From an uncultured delta proteobacterium (lineage in GTDB: Bacteria; Desulfobacterota; Syntrophia; Syntrophales; Smithellaceae): a stretch of 34,253 nt of DNA. Below the pieces are notes generated by a model that was given only the letters and a program-made list of their open reading frames with translations, had not been told where the DNA came from and ran no database searches. The position numbers and the translations under genes were made by a program. The DNA is taken from positions 1 to 34,253 of the forward strand of contig CAIVQG010000064.1 in assembly GCA_903907985.1 (NCBI GenBank), written 5' to 3'. Below, piece after piece: positions 7,831-16,627 of this stretch (its first letter is position 1; every line of letters starts with the position of its first letter).

Positions 7831-10569
7831 ATGAAGCACTTTTTCTCCAATCTTCTGGTTCGATACAAGCTGCTGCTCGGCACAGGCGTTACGTTGATCA
7901 TCGTCCTCGGATTGAGCAGTCTGATCATCTATCGTGTAACGCAACAAACGCTGGAATCCAACATCGAGACCCAGCTTACCTCCTCAACGGACATGCTGCG
8001 GAAAATGGTTAAAACCTCAGCGGATGTTTCCATCAAAAACTATTTACGATCATTGGCCGAGGCCAACAAGATGATCGTGGAGAACTTCTACAGGCAATAC
8101 AAACAGGGCCTGATCACCGAAGAGGAGGCAAAGCGCCGGTCGCGCAGTGTCCTGTTCAGCCAAACCATCGGTAAGACAGGCTATATCTACTGCGTGAATA
8201 AGGAGGGCAATGCCGTTGTTCATCCCGTTCGCGGTGTCGAGGGGCGAAGTTTTATCCAACACGCCTTCGTGCGCGAGCAGATGAAGCGCAAAGAGGGCTA
8301 TCTGACCTATGAGTGGAAGAACCCCGGAGAAACTGTCCTGAAACCGAAGGCTCTCTATATGACCCACTTCCAACCGTGGGACTGGATCATCTCCGTTTCG
8401 TCCTATCGGTCGGAGTTCATTCATCTGATCAGCGTCAGTGACATCCAGAGCAGTGTCCTTTCCCAGCGTTTCGGGAAAACAGGCTATTCCTATATCATCG
8501 ACTCCAAGGGTAACCTCATCGTTCATCCCTCTCTGACGGGCAATATGAAAGATTTTACTGATCCCGGCCAGCGCGAAGCAGCTCTGCGCATCGTCAAACA
8601 GAAGACAGGAAAGCTTGTTTACAACTGGCAGAATCCCGACGAAAAGAAACCACGCGAGAAAATCGTCATTATGAACTACATTCCGGAATTCGACTGGATA
8701 ATTGCCTCGTCTGGATATACGGACGAGTTTTATGAACCGCTCAATCAGTTGCGCAATATGATCATCTTCGTATCGCTGCTGGCTCTCATGGTCGTGTTTA
8801 TCCTGACGCTTTGGATCAGTTCCGCCATCACTAACCCCCTCAAGAAACTCATGGATTATTTTGCCGCGGGCGTTACGGATGATTTTTCGGTGCGTATGCA
8901 ATCGCCATCCCAGGACGAAATAGGAAGATTGGCGCAGTATTTCAATATATTCATGGAAAAGCTGCAGCGCTACAGCGACTCACTGCATGCGGAAATACTG
9001 GAACACACGCAGGCGGAAAAAGCTCTGAGGGAAAGTGAGGAGCGGTACCGGTCGCTTACGGACAACACCCCGGACATTATTTATGAAACTGATGCCGAAC
9101 TGAAGGTGACCTATTTAAATCAGGCGGGATACCAGCTAACGGGTAATTCCCGGGCAGACCTGGAAAAAGGTCTACTGATGAAGGAACTGATCGGTGCAAC
9201 CGGTGCCGATGAGATATCCAGATACATCGATCAAAAACAGGCAAAATTCCTCACCGTCCATAAGATTCCTCGCAAGGATGAATACCATATCTTTGGAGAA
9301 AATAACTGCATCGCCATTTACGAAAATGGACGTCTGTCCGGTTTGAGAGGCAGTATTCGCGACGTCACCGAGAAACAAATACTGGAGGAACAGCTTCTCC
9401 AGGCCCAGAAAATGGAAACAGTCGGCACTCTGGCCGGAGGGCTGGCCCACGATTTCAACAATGTCCTGGGAGGGATTGTCAGTACCCTGTCCATCCTGCA
9501 ATTCGAAGTCCAGAAGGGTCAGCAGATCGATCCGGAAAAGCTGAAAAAATGGCTGGATATCATGGACAAAGCAGGGCAGAGGGCCGTGGACATGGTCCAA
9601 CAGCTCCTGACCCTGTCCCGTAAACAGGAAACACGGTTTTCTCCCAGCGATCTGAATACGACCATCTTGAATGTCCAGAAGATCTGTAAAAACACCTTTG
9701 ACAAATCCATCGAGATCCAGATCCATGTTCCCGAGGAAAAGGCTATTGCCTATGCCGATGCCACCCATATGGAACAGGTTCTCCTGAACCTCTGTCTAAA
9801 TGCCAGTCACGCGATGACCATTATGCGACCTGTAGGAGAACTGAAAGGAGGCAGCTTGACTGTCAATCTGGAGATGGTCTATGCGGACGCCGATTTCTGT
9901 AAAATCCGCCCCGAGGCAAAACCGATCGACTACTGGCGGATCTCTGTCGAAGATACGGGCGTGGGCATGAATCCGCAGACCATTTCCAAGGTCTTCGTTC
10001 CGTTTTTCACAACCAAGGAAAAAGGGAAGGGAACGGGCCTCGGCCTCTCTATGGTTTACAACATTGTTCAGCAGCACGAAGGATTCATCAATATCTACTC
10101 CGAAATAGGCATGGGCACCACCTTTGATGTCTATATTCCCGTCCTTCATGGCGCAGAGTTGATAGAAGAAAAAGATAAGCGCTTTGTACTCCCGCAAGGC
10201 AAGGGGATAATCCTCGTCGTCGATGATGAAGAAATCATGAGGCGTGCGGCGGACAACATCGCAAGGAAATGCGGCTACGAGGTCATCACCGCCTCGGATG
10301 GATTACAGGCCATGCAGCTCTTCGGTGAGCGACATTCGGAAATCAAAGGCGTCCTGCTGGATCTGGTCATGCCCCAAAAATCGGGAGAACAGGTCTATCT
10401 GGAAATGAAAAAGATCGACAGCCGGGTCAAGGTCATCATGACATCAGGTTTCAAGCAGGATGAAAGAGTGACCTTTGCTCTGGAACAGGGCGTGAATGCC
10501 TTTATTCAAAAACCATATACCCTGGAGAAACTGGCCGAAGTGATGGACGAAGTGTTCAGTTCCTCGTAA
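7831..10569 (+). CDS. Membrane hybrid histidine kinase (tandem Cache-HAMP-PAS-HisKA-HATPase-REC)
   Basis: A 912-residue sensor kinase. Two transmembrane segments (about 13-34 and 309-330) bracket an extracytoplasmic sensor. This holds two similar Cache-type modules, each with G-K-T-G-Y, a V-H-P strand and a D-W-I-I strand (about 110-195 and 213-297). HAMP (about 330-380), PAS (about 402-513), HisKA with His540 in A-H-D-F-N-N, an ATPase domain with G-K-G-T-G-L-G-L near 732-739, and a receiver with Asp844 and Lys894 follow. Tandem Cache_2 sensors usually bind small organic acids or similar ligands; the ligand here is unknown. AAGGAA supports the start. The sensor half is unrelated to that of the kinase upstream, so the two kinases are not a simple gene duplication despite sharing promoter DNA. 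Confidence 0.9.
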   Translation: MKHFFSNLLVRYKLLLGTGVTLIIVLGLSSLIIYRVTQQTLESNIETQLTSSTDMLRKMVKTSADVSIKNYLRSLAEANKMIVENFYRQYKQGLITEEEAKRRSRSVLFSQTIGKTGYIYCVNKEGNAVVHPVRGVEGRSFIQHAFVREQMKRKEGYLTYEWKNPGETVLKPKALYMTHFQPWDWIISVSSYRSEFIHLISVSDIQSSVLSQRFGKTGYSYIIDSKGNLIVHPSLTGNMKDFTDPGQREAALRIVKQKTGKLVYNWQNPDEKKPREKIVIMNYIPEFDWIIASSGYTDEFYEPLNQLRNMIIFVSLLALMVVFILTLWISSAITNPLKKLMDYFAAGVTDDFSVRMQSPSQDEIGRLAQYFNIFMEKLQRYSDSLHAEILEHTQAEKALRESEERYRSLTDNTPDIIYETDAELKVTYLNQAGYQLTGNSRADLEKGLLMKELIGATGADEISRYIDQKQAKFLTVHKIPRKDEYHIFGENNCIAIYENGRLSGLRGSIRDVTEKQILEEQLLQAQKMETVGTLAGGLAHDFNNVLGGIVSTLSILQFEVQKGQQIDPEKLKKWLDIMDKAGQRAVDMVQQLLTLSRKQETRFSPSDLNTTILNVQKICKNTFDKSIEIQIHVPEEKAIAYADATHMEQVLLNLCLNASHAMTIMRPVGELKGGSLTVNLEMVYADADFCKIRPEAKPIDYWRISVEDTGVGMNPQTISKVFVPFFTTKEKGKGTGLGLSMVYNIVQQHEGFINIYSEIGMGTTFDVYIPVLHGAELIEEKDKRFVLPQGKGIILVVDDEEIMRRAADNIARKCGYEVITASDGLQAMQLFGERHSEIKGVLLDLVMPQKSGEQVYLEMKKIDSRVKVIMTSGFKQDERVTFALEQGVNAFIQKPYTLEKLAEVMDEVFSSS

Positions 10570-10636
10570 ATTAGACTTTCCATCAGGGCGTACTCGAGTC
10601 AGTATTTATTTCAACTTATTGTCTGAGGGGGATAAT

Positions 10637-11476
10637 GTGTCGGCAATTAGAACTTATTTTAAAAAGATCGCAATTGCTTTCTACAAGGAAAGAGTTGAGT
10701 ACCAGCCAACCTTTCAGGGAGAATTAAATTATCAATGCAGCTCGATCCTTTCGTATGCGTCATTCCTGATGGCATTTAGTTGGCTTGCCTATATACCGGT
10801 GGATATGAAGCTTTATCCCCAGGAACCCGGGATAATTGCTTTAAGAATTGGGCTTTGTGTCATCGGTTTCACTATATTTGTCCTGCACAGGACAAAAAAA
10901 TATCCACAGTACAGTTTGCTGATGCTTACCGTAGGCGGCGCATATTTTAACATTGCCACAGGTCTGATAACTGCCTTGACTAAAGGTGACTCTGTCTATA
11001 TCGGCGGATATTTATTTGTAACTACCATGACCGCAGTTATTCCTATCAAGCGGTGGTTTTCTTTGTCTATGCTCCTTTGTTCGATATCAACATTTATGAC
11101 GGTAGGTTTTATGAAAGGAATGTCTTTTACTTCGATTCATGAAAGATACAGCCTTAACGATTTGATAGCAGCTTTTGTTGTGACATCAGTTTTTGTCATC
11201 CTGATGGATCGTGTGCGTTTTCAGAGCTGGCAAAATACACGTAAAATTGTTGAACAGAGAGAGGAACTGGAAAAAGCCATGGCGAACATCAAGCATTTAT
11301 CCGGGCTTCTTCCCATCTGTGCTCACTGTAAACAAATAAGGGATGACAGGGGATACTGGCAACAGTTGGACAAGTATGTCGGCGAACATTCGATGGTGGA
11401 GTTCAGCCACTCACTGTGCCCGCAGTGCGTCCAGAAACTGTATCCGGAAATAGCTGATGAACTACTTAATAATTGA
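10637..11476 (+). CDS. Membrane protein with C-terminal four-cysteine domain
   Basis: A 279-residue protein from the GTG at 10637, which is preceded by a GAGGGGG ribosome binding site; a TTG at 10619 is the longer alternative. About six hydrophobic segments (residues 35-190) are followed by a short coiled-coil-like helix (Q-R-E-E-L-E-K-A) and a compact domain with I-C228-A-H-C231 and L-C261-P-Q-C264. The two CxxC pairs suggest zinc or another metal. The same kind of tail (L-P-I-C-x-x-C-K-x-I-R-D-D-x-G-Y-W) is familiar to me at the C-terminus of PAS and receiver proteins in this bacterial group, but I know of no assigned function. No kinase, cyclase or DNA-binding domain is present. Its place between a hybrid kinase and a diguanylate cyclase suggests signalling. 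Confidence 0.7.
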   Translation: MSAIRTYFKKIAIAFYKERVEYQPTFQGELNYQCSSILSYASFLMAFSWLAYIPVDMKLYPQEPGIIALRIGLCVIGFTIFVLHRTKKYPQYSLLMLTVGGAYFNIATGLITALTKGDSVYIGGYLFVTTMTAVIPIKRWFSLSMLLCSISTFMTVGFMKGMSFTSIHERYSLNDLIAAFVVTSVFVILMDRVRFQSWQNTRKIVEQREELEKAMANIKHLSGLLPICAHCKQIRDDRGYWQQLDKYVGEHSMVEFSHSLCPQCVQKLYPEIADELLNN

Positions 11477-11542
11477 ATTATCAACGACTTTATTCCATTT
11501 GGTGGCAAATAATACAATAAAGAGACTTTAACCTGGAAGCGC

Positions 11543-13222
11543 ATGAAAAAAAACTTGTCTGAGGGAAAGCCCGAGACTGCCGATCGGAATGAAAACAATG
11601 CCAAGCTGCTGCGGAAGCTCGACATATTTCGGAATCTGGTTGAAGCAACGACTGATTCCATTTATATGGTTGATCGCCTGTGCCGTTATCTGTATCTTAA
11701 CCCCAGACATTGCGAGCGCCTGGGTGTGTCCCAGGATGCCCTGGTGGGTAGTTACTATAAAGATTTGCACTCACCTGAAGAAACCATCAAATTTACCGGT
11801 TATGTGGCCGAAGTATTTAATACAGGCTTATCCTTTCAGCGAGAACATCGCTCTGTAAAAGATGGGAGTGAATTTCTGCGCACATTCAGTCCTGTGCGGA
11901 CGGCGGTAAGCGGTGAAGAAGTCGCGGCGGTATCGGTCATCTCCAAGGATGTTACGGAATGGAAACGGGCCGAACATCTTCACCTCACGCTGGCTGAAAA
12001 ATCGCCTATTGGCCTTTTTATAATTCAGGACGATCGTTTTGTGTGGGTGAATCCCCGCTTTGAAGAGAGCGTTGGATATGCAGCTCAGGAAATTGTTGGT
12101 TTGCCCTCATTGTCTCTAGTGCATGAAGATGACCGGCAACTAGTAAGAATGCGCGCCATTGCCATGCTGCGCGGTGAGAATATCCTTGCTTATGAATACA
12201 GGATCATTACCAAAGAGAACGAAGTTTTATGGTATATGGAAACTGTTACTTCCATCAATTTCAATGGCCGGCGTGCCACTCTGGGCAGTCAAATGGATAT
12301 AACGCGCCAGAAAATTGCGGAGGATGCCCTAAGACAAAGCGAGGAACGCTCCCGGACAATTATTGATAACATTGCGGATGCCTATTACGAAACCGATCTG
12401 GCGGGGAATTTGCTGATGTTCAACGATGCTTTTCTGAAAATGGTTGGTTACACCCGCGAAGAAATGCAAGGGATGAATTACCGGCAGTATAGTGATAAAA
12501 AAAGTTCGTCTATCGCTTTTCACGTTTTTCATCAGGTCTTTAAAACGGGAAAGACGGTAAAAAGGATGGAATGGGAGATCCATACCAAGAAAGGGGAGAA
12601 GAAAAACGCAGAGCTCTCTGTATCTCTTGTTTACGACGGCCAGGGAAAACCCCGGGGATTTCGGGGAATTATCAGCGATATTACCGAGCGGCATAAGATG
12701 GATGAAGTGATCCGGCAGCAGGCTTTTTATGATTATTTGACCGGACTTCCCAACCGGAAGCTCTACTATGACCGTCTGCACATGGCGATTAAACGGGCGC
12801 GGCGGGATAAAAAAATGATTGCCGTAATCATCCTTGATCTGGATCGTTTCAAAGAAGTTAATGACCTCCGCGGCCACGCCACTGGAGATGCGCTCCTGAG
12901 GACAGTTGCCCAAAGGCTGCAAGCAATAGTCCGTGATGCCGATACTGTTGCCCGCTATGGAGGAGATGAATTTACTTTTATTCTGCCTTCTATCGATAAA
13001 AAGGAAGACGCCCTGCAGATTGCGCGCAAGATACTCAAGTCATTCAAAGAGCCTTTTGAGCTGGATAACTGCCATCTGGCGGTCACTTCCAGTTTGGGAA
13101 TGGCAATTTATCCCACTTTCGGCGATGATATTGATACCCTCATGAAAAACGCAGATATCGCTCTGTACCAGGCCAAGGCCCGCGGCCGCAACAGATTTTG
13201 CTGTTATAGCAATCGAGCATAA
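11543..13222 (+). CDS. Diguanylate cyclase with three PAS domains
   Basis: A 559-residue protein with no obvious transmembrane segment, so probably cytoplasmic. Three PAS domains occupy about 27-140, 145-255 and 268-383. The C-terminal GGDEF domain (about 393-555) has an intact G-G-D-E-F (473-477), so it should make cyclic di-GMP from two GTP. The R-D-A-D at 464-467, five residues before it, is a canonical RxxD product-inhibition site. There is no EAL or HD-GYP domain. The ribosome binding site (GGAAG) is modest. The gene is convergent with the short-chain dehydrogenase, with only 32 bases between the stop codons and no strong terminator. Confidence 0.9.
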   Translation: MKKNLSEGKPETADRNENNAKLLRKLDIFRNLVEATTDSIYMVDRLCRYLYLNPRHCERLGVSQDALVGSYYKDLHSPEETIKFTGYVAEVFNTGLSFQREHRSVKDGSEFLRTFSPVRTAVSGEEVAAVSVISKDVTEWKRAEHLHLTLAEKSPIGLFIIQDDRFVWVNPRFEESVGYAAQEIVGLPSLSLVHEDDRQLVRMRAIAMLRGENILAYEYRIITKENEVLWYMETVTSINFNGRRATLGSQMDITRQKIAEDALRQSEERSRTIIDNIADAYYETDLAGNLLMFNDAFLKMVGYTREEMQGMNYRQYSDKKSSSIAFHVFHQVFKTGKTVKRMEWEIHTKKGEKKNAELSVSLVYDGQGKPRGFRGIISDITERHKMDEVIRQQAFYDYLTGLPNRKLYYDRLHMAIKRARRDKKMIAVIILDLDRFKEVNDLRGHATGDALLRTVAQRLQAIVRDADTVARYGGDEFTFILPSIDKKEDALQIARKILKSFKEPFELDNCHLAVTSSLGMAIYPTFGDDIDTLMKNADIALYQAKARGRNRFCCYSNRA

Positions 13223-13254
13223 ATCGAATATTGGCATAAAATTAAGATGCGCGG

Positions 13255-14019
13255 CTATGCCAGCATACCGCCGTCAATATTAATGCAGGCTCCAGTTGTA
13301 TAAGATGCGGCGTCGGAAACAAGGTAAAGAACAGCGCCCGCCATTTCTTCAGGCCGGGCTATTCTGCCCATCGGTATTTGGGGCAGGACGAGCTGCATTA
13401 TCTCCGGACTCTGAGTCAGGGCGGCGGCAAACTTAGTGTCTGTGAGTCCCGGCAGGATTGCATTCACGCGGATATGGTAAGGTGCGAGCTCCTTGGCAAA
13501 AGACAATGTCAGCGCGACGATGCCGGCTTTTGTAATGGAGTAGATTCCCTGAAAAGGAGCCGGACGGACGGCGTTGATCGAGGCCACATTCACGATAGCG
13601 CCGCCGCCTGCAATCTTCATCATCTTTGCCGCCTGTTGGCTGACGAAAAAGTGTCCCTTCAGATTAACGGCAAACGTTTTGTCCCAAACCTGCTCATCGG
13701 CGGAGAGCACATCTCCAAAAAATGGGTTGATAGCGGCATTATTGATCAGGATATCCAGCCTGCCAAATTGCTTTTGGATGATTTCGAATAGTTGATTAAT
13801 CTGGGCCATCTCTCCGATATGGCAGGTCAGGGCGGTAGCATTGCCGCCGGTCTTCATTATGTCGTCAGCGATTTGTTTGAGGTTATCCAACTTGCGGCTG
13901 GTCAGGATGACATGTGCACCATGCGCCGCCAACTTTCGGGCAATGGCCTCGCCAATTCCTCGGCTGCCGCCGTTGATCAATGCTATTCTACCCTTTAAAT
14001 CGAATTCCAGTTCAGACAT
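13255..14019 (-). CDS. Short-chain dehydrogenase/reductase (SDR), FabG-like
   Basis: A 254-residue classical SDR that oxidises or reduces a hydroxy/keto group with NAD(P). The cofactor motif is G-G-S-R-G-I-G (17-23), the structural motif is N-N-A-A (93-96), and the catalytic set is Asn119, Ser147, Tyr160 and Lys164 (Y-S-I-T-K). The length is typical. The start is well supported by AGGAGG on the minus strand (about 14027-14032). The gene is divergent from the importer operon and may share its intergenic regulatory region. A role in oxidising a hydroxyacyl-CoA or alcohol intermediate of the neighbouring pathway is plausible but not shown; the substrate cannot be read from the sequence. Confidence 0.88.
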   Translation of the reverse strand: MSELEFDLKGRIALINGGSRGIGEAIARKLAAHGAHVILTSRKLDNLKQIADDIMKTGGNATALTCHIGEMAQINQLFEIIQKQFGRLDILINNAAINPFFGDVLSADEQVWDKTFAVNLKGHFFVSQQAAKMMKIAGGGAIVNVASINAVRPAPFQGIYSITKAGIVALTLSFAKELAPYHIRVNAILPGLTDTKFAAALTQSPEIMQLVLPQIPMGRIARPEEMAGAVLYLVSDAASYTTGACINIDGGMLA

Positions 14020-14347
14020 GATTATTCCTCCTCATTTTGATATGGAAATTTAGGTTAAAAAACTGTTGTTGCCGGGTCATTCAGGTCACGGTCAATAATG
14101 TCATGATTGATGCCAGCTTATTCAACTAATTTTAAATTGTCAATCACTCTTCCAGATGGTGCTTCCGCTCAATGTCCCCCGCCGGTGGAGGATAGGTGAT
14201 GGCCCCAGTGACGCTGTTATATGTGGCAATAAAATATAGTAGGGCTCTGAAATAAAATAAAACTTGACAGTCAAACTATATTACTTTATGAAAATTGCAG
14301 AGAGTGAAGTAAATGTTAGAACAAATATAGAAACCAGAGGAGGAAGC
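14020..14347. other. Divergent intergenic region between SDR and importer operon
   Basis: About 330 bases. The right half holds the importer promoter and three phased dyad sites (see separate entry). I found no clear -35/-10 pair for the minus-strand SDR gene. The TTG at 14264 opens a longer reading frame into the binding-protein gene, but it is part of the -35 box, so it is not the start. Confidence 0.6.
14205..14292 (+). promoter_or_regulatory. Importer operon promoter with three phased 13-bp dyads
   Basis: TTGACA (14264-14269), a 17-base spacer and TATGAA (14287-14292) form the promoter. Three 13-base sites fitting the pattern AYAGTNARACTAT lie at 14205-14217 (CCAGTGACGCTGT), 14236-14248 (ATAGTAGGGCTCT) and 14267-14279 (ACAGTCAAACTAT), exactly 31 bases apart. 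The last overlaps the -35 box. All three keep AGT at positions 3-5 and CTxT at 10-13. The same layout occurs before tetR at 24062-24149. The two upstream sites here are degenerate. Confidence 0.7.
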
Positions 14348-15610
14348 ATGATGAAAAAGATATGTCTGTATATCGGAATGATTTTTATTTTTCTGCTTAT
14401 GAACACGGGGGTCCGGGCGGCAAGCCCTGAAACAACTGGGCCTATCAAGATCGGCTTCATGGGAAACATGTCTTCTCCCTCTTCTTTGAGCTCCAAGGGC
14501 GCTGCCACCATGGCAGTTGATGAGATGAACAAGGCGGGCGGCATCCAGGGGAGACAAATTAAGCTGATCGTTGAGGATACCAAGGGCGAAATACCAAAAT
14601 GCGTGGAAAGTTACAAAAAGCTGGTCATGAACGACCGGGTGTTGGCGGTCATCATTGCGGAAAAGGTCGAAATGGGTGTTGCCGGGATGGAGATTGGAGC
14701 GGAACTGTTCTCTGAATATCCACACCTCTTTTTCAGCACCGTCGGTTCCGGAGATGACATCTGGCATCGTGTGCGCGACAACTATAAAAAATACCGCTTC
14801 GGTTTCCAGACTTATTATTACATCTCCACTAATTTTCTGAAGATATGGGCTCCCGAAAACACCGATGTGTTCAAAAAACAGGTCAAGACCAAAAATGTGG
14901 CAATTATTTATGAAGATATGGAATGGACTAAACCGCTGCGGAAAGGTTTGCCGAATGTATCTCCTTCTCTGGCCGGGGTTTATAAAGAGAAAGGAATAAA
15001 TGTTGTTTATGAAACAACAATTTCTCTCGATCAGAAGATGTTCAATCCCATCTTCGAAGAGATCGCCAAATCCAATGCCGGGGTTATCGACTGTGTCGTG
15101 GGCTACATTGACCAGTCCGCCTTTATCAAGCAGTGGGCTCAATCGAGTGCCCGGCACATTCCTGTGCTGATCTGGGGCGGTCTTGCCGGTATGCCCCCGG
15201 CCTGGAAAATGACCGAAGGTAAGGTAAACGGTGTTATGGTTGGTTCCTCCATGGTGAAGGTGGCCATTACTCCCAAAACTCTTCCCTTTATGGAGAATCT
15301 GGTAAAGGATTATAAGGTCGGCCCCATCTTTGGCTCCCATACAACATACGATACCATGTATGGTTTCAAGAAGGCTATTGAAAAAGCAGGCGGAACAGGC
15401 GATGTTGACAAACTCATCAAACAACTGGAGCAGGTGGAAGAAGTGGCTGTGCTGGGCACTATTGGTTGGAACGCCAAATACCACTATAATCTACCCCATC
15501 CGAAGTATCTGACGCCTGTAGTTCAGTGGCAAAAAGGGGAAATGAAAGTCATCTATCCCGCACAGTATAAAAATGCCGATTACATATCGCCAACTGATTT
15601 ACGTAAGTAA
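14348..15610 (+). CDS. ABC importer substrate-binding protein (Liv/Peripla_BP_6 type)
   Basis: A 420-residue periplasmic binding protein. Residues 1-24 form a signal peptide (M-M-K-K, a hydrophobic core, then V-R-A before A-S). The mature part opens with I-K-I-G-F-M-G and continues with G-A-A-T-M-A-V-D-E-M-N-K-A-G-G-I-Q-G, the standard N-terminal lobe of branched-chain amino acid-type binding proteins. This family also binds aromatic acids, urea and other amides or carboxylates, so the name does not fix the ligand. The ATG at 14348 is preceded by GAGGAGG. It is the first gene of the importer operon, and its mRNA is followed by a stable hairpin (15621-15648). Context with CoA-transferases suggests an organic acid ligand. 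Confidence 0.88.
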   Translation: MMKKICLYIGMIFIFLLMNTGVRAASPETTGPIKIGFMGNMSSPSSLSSKGAATMAVDEMNKAGGIQGRQIKLIVEDTKGEIPKCVESYKKLVMNDRVLAVIIAEKVEMGVAGMEIGAELFSEYPHLFFSTVGSGDDIWHRVRDNYKKYRFGFQTYYYISTNFLKIWAPENTDVFKKQVKTKNVAIIYEDMEWTKPLRKGLPNVSPSLAGVYKEKGINVVYETTISLDQKMFNPIFEEIAKSNAGVIDCVVGYIDQSAFIKQWAQSSARHIPVLIWGGLAGMPPAWKMTEGKVNGVMVGSSMVKVAITPKTLPFMENLVKDYKVGPIFGSHTTYDTMYGFKKAIEKAGGTGDVDKLIKQLEQVEEVAVLGTIGWNAKYHYNLPHPKYLTPVVQWQKGEMKVIYPAQYKNADYISPTDLRK

Positions 15611-15620
15611 TTTATGCCGG

Positions 15621-15648
15621 GGATCTGCGGCCTGACGGTCGCAGATCC
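15621..15648 (+). terminator. Stable hairpin between binding-protein and permease genes
   Basis: GGATCTGCG (15621-15629) pairs perfectly with CGCAGATCC (15640-15648) around a ten-base loop, with only a short T-containing tail. In ABC importer operons such a hairpin often stabilises the binding-protein mRNA or partly terminates transcription, giving more binding protein than permease. That role is inferred. Confidence 0.6.
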
Positions 15649-15751
15649 TCCTTTAGAATAGGGAATATTCACATAGGTAACATTTGTTTGCGGTAATAAT
15701 AACCTGACTTAAGCTTAGGTTCAGGGAAACGGGAGTAAACAAAGAGATCAT

Positions 15752-16627
15752 ATGAGTGATATCCTGCTACAAATTGTCATCTATACTGTTATTTGGGGTT
15801 CAATATATCTTTTGATATCCCTGGGGTTCTCACTTGTTTGCGGGGTTCTCCGAATATTTCATCTCGGATATGGGGTGACCTTTATTCTGGCCGCCTACGT
15901 CACCTGGGCCTTTATGGAGAACGCGGGCCTGGGACTTATGCCTAGCCTCCTGCTTATGCTTCTGGTCCAATGTGCCTTTGCCCTCATTGTTTTTTACAAG
16001 GGCGTCTTTCAACGCTACCTGGAAGAGGAGGAAGTCCTCCTTACTCTGTCGATTCTCATTTTTCTCGCTGTCGCCCATCTGGCTAACTATCTGTACCCGG
16101 TCACCGACGGTGTCAGCATTCCTTCGACGATTATCGACGGTATGCTTAATATAGGCGGTGTTACCATAGCCTATCAGATGATCGCCGCAGCTATTGTGGG
16201 AATAGTAGTAACGGCAATCTACGTTGTCTGGTTTATGAAAACCCGGATTGGTCTGATCATCCGGGCGATCAGCCAGAACCTGCCGGCGGCTCTGCTGATG
16301 GGGGTGAATGTCAACCGGATGTACTATCTGGCCATGATCCTCTCGGTAATTCCCCCGACAATATGCATGATAGTTATTGCGCCCTTCTGGGGGGTTGATC
16401 CGTTTATGGGTTCGTCACTCCTGATGACCGCCATGCTAATTTCCATTCTTGGTGGCTTAGGCAATCTCAAGGGCAGCATCGTTGCTTCTTACCTGATCGG
16501 ATTTATTCATGCCACGGTCAGCTTCGTTTTAGTTTCCCGCTTCATGGGGCTTGCGGCCCTTATTGTTACACTAGTCGTGATGATTTACCGGCGCGGGGGT
16601 ATTTTTGCAGGAGAGACCTTATGGTAA
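15752..16627 (+). CDS. ABC importer permease, LivH type
   Basis: A 291-residue integral membrane protein with about eight hydrophobic segments, the usual size for LivH. The cytoplasmic coupling loop near the C-terminus carries I-S-I-L-G-G-L-G-N-L-K-G-S, matching the EAA-like loop of the family (BPD_transp_2). It should pair with the following permease to form the channel. The ribosome binding site is weak (AAAGAG). Its last seven bases overlap the next gene, so translation of the two is probably coupled. Confidence 0.88.
   Translation: MSDILLQIVIYTVIWGSIYLLISLGFSLVCGVLRIFHLGYGVTFILAAYVTWAFMENAGLGLMPSLLLMLLVQCAFALIVFYKGVFQRYLEEEEVLLTLSILIFLAVAHLANYLYPVTDGVSIPSTIIDGMLNIGGVTIAYQMIAAAIVGIVVTAIYVVWFMKTRIGLIIRAISQNLPAALLMGVNVNRMYYLAMILSVIPPTICMIVIAPFWGVDPFMGSSLLMTAMLISILGGLGNLKGSIVASYLIGFIHATVSFVLVSRFMGLAALIVTLVVMIYRRGGIFAGETLW

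Noticed and set aside
13233-13261. GGCATA/TATGCC inverted repeat between the convergent cyclase and SDR genes as a shared terminator
   Set aside because: Only six pairs with a long loop and no T-tract on either strand; it also overlaps the SDR stop codon.
14264-14347. N-terminal extension of the binding protein from a TTG start
   Set aside because: The TTG is the start of the -35 box. A signal peptide and GAGGAGG place the true start at 14348.
14276-15484. 402-codon minus-strand frame across the binding-protein gene
   Set aside because: Shadow of a clear periplasmic binding protein with signal peptide and strong ribosome binding site.
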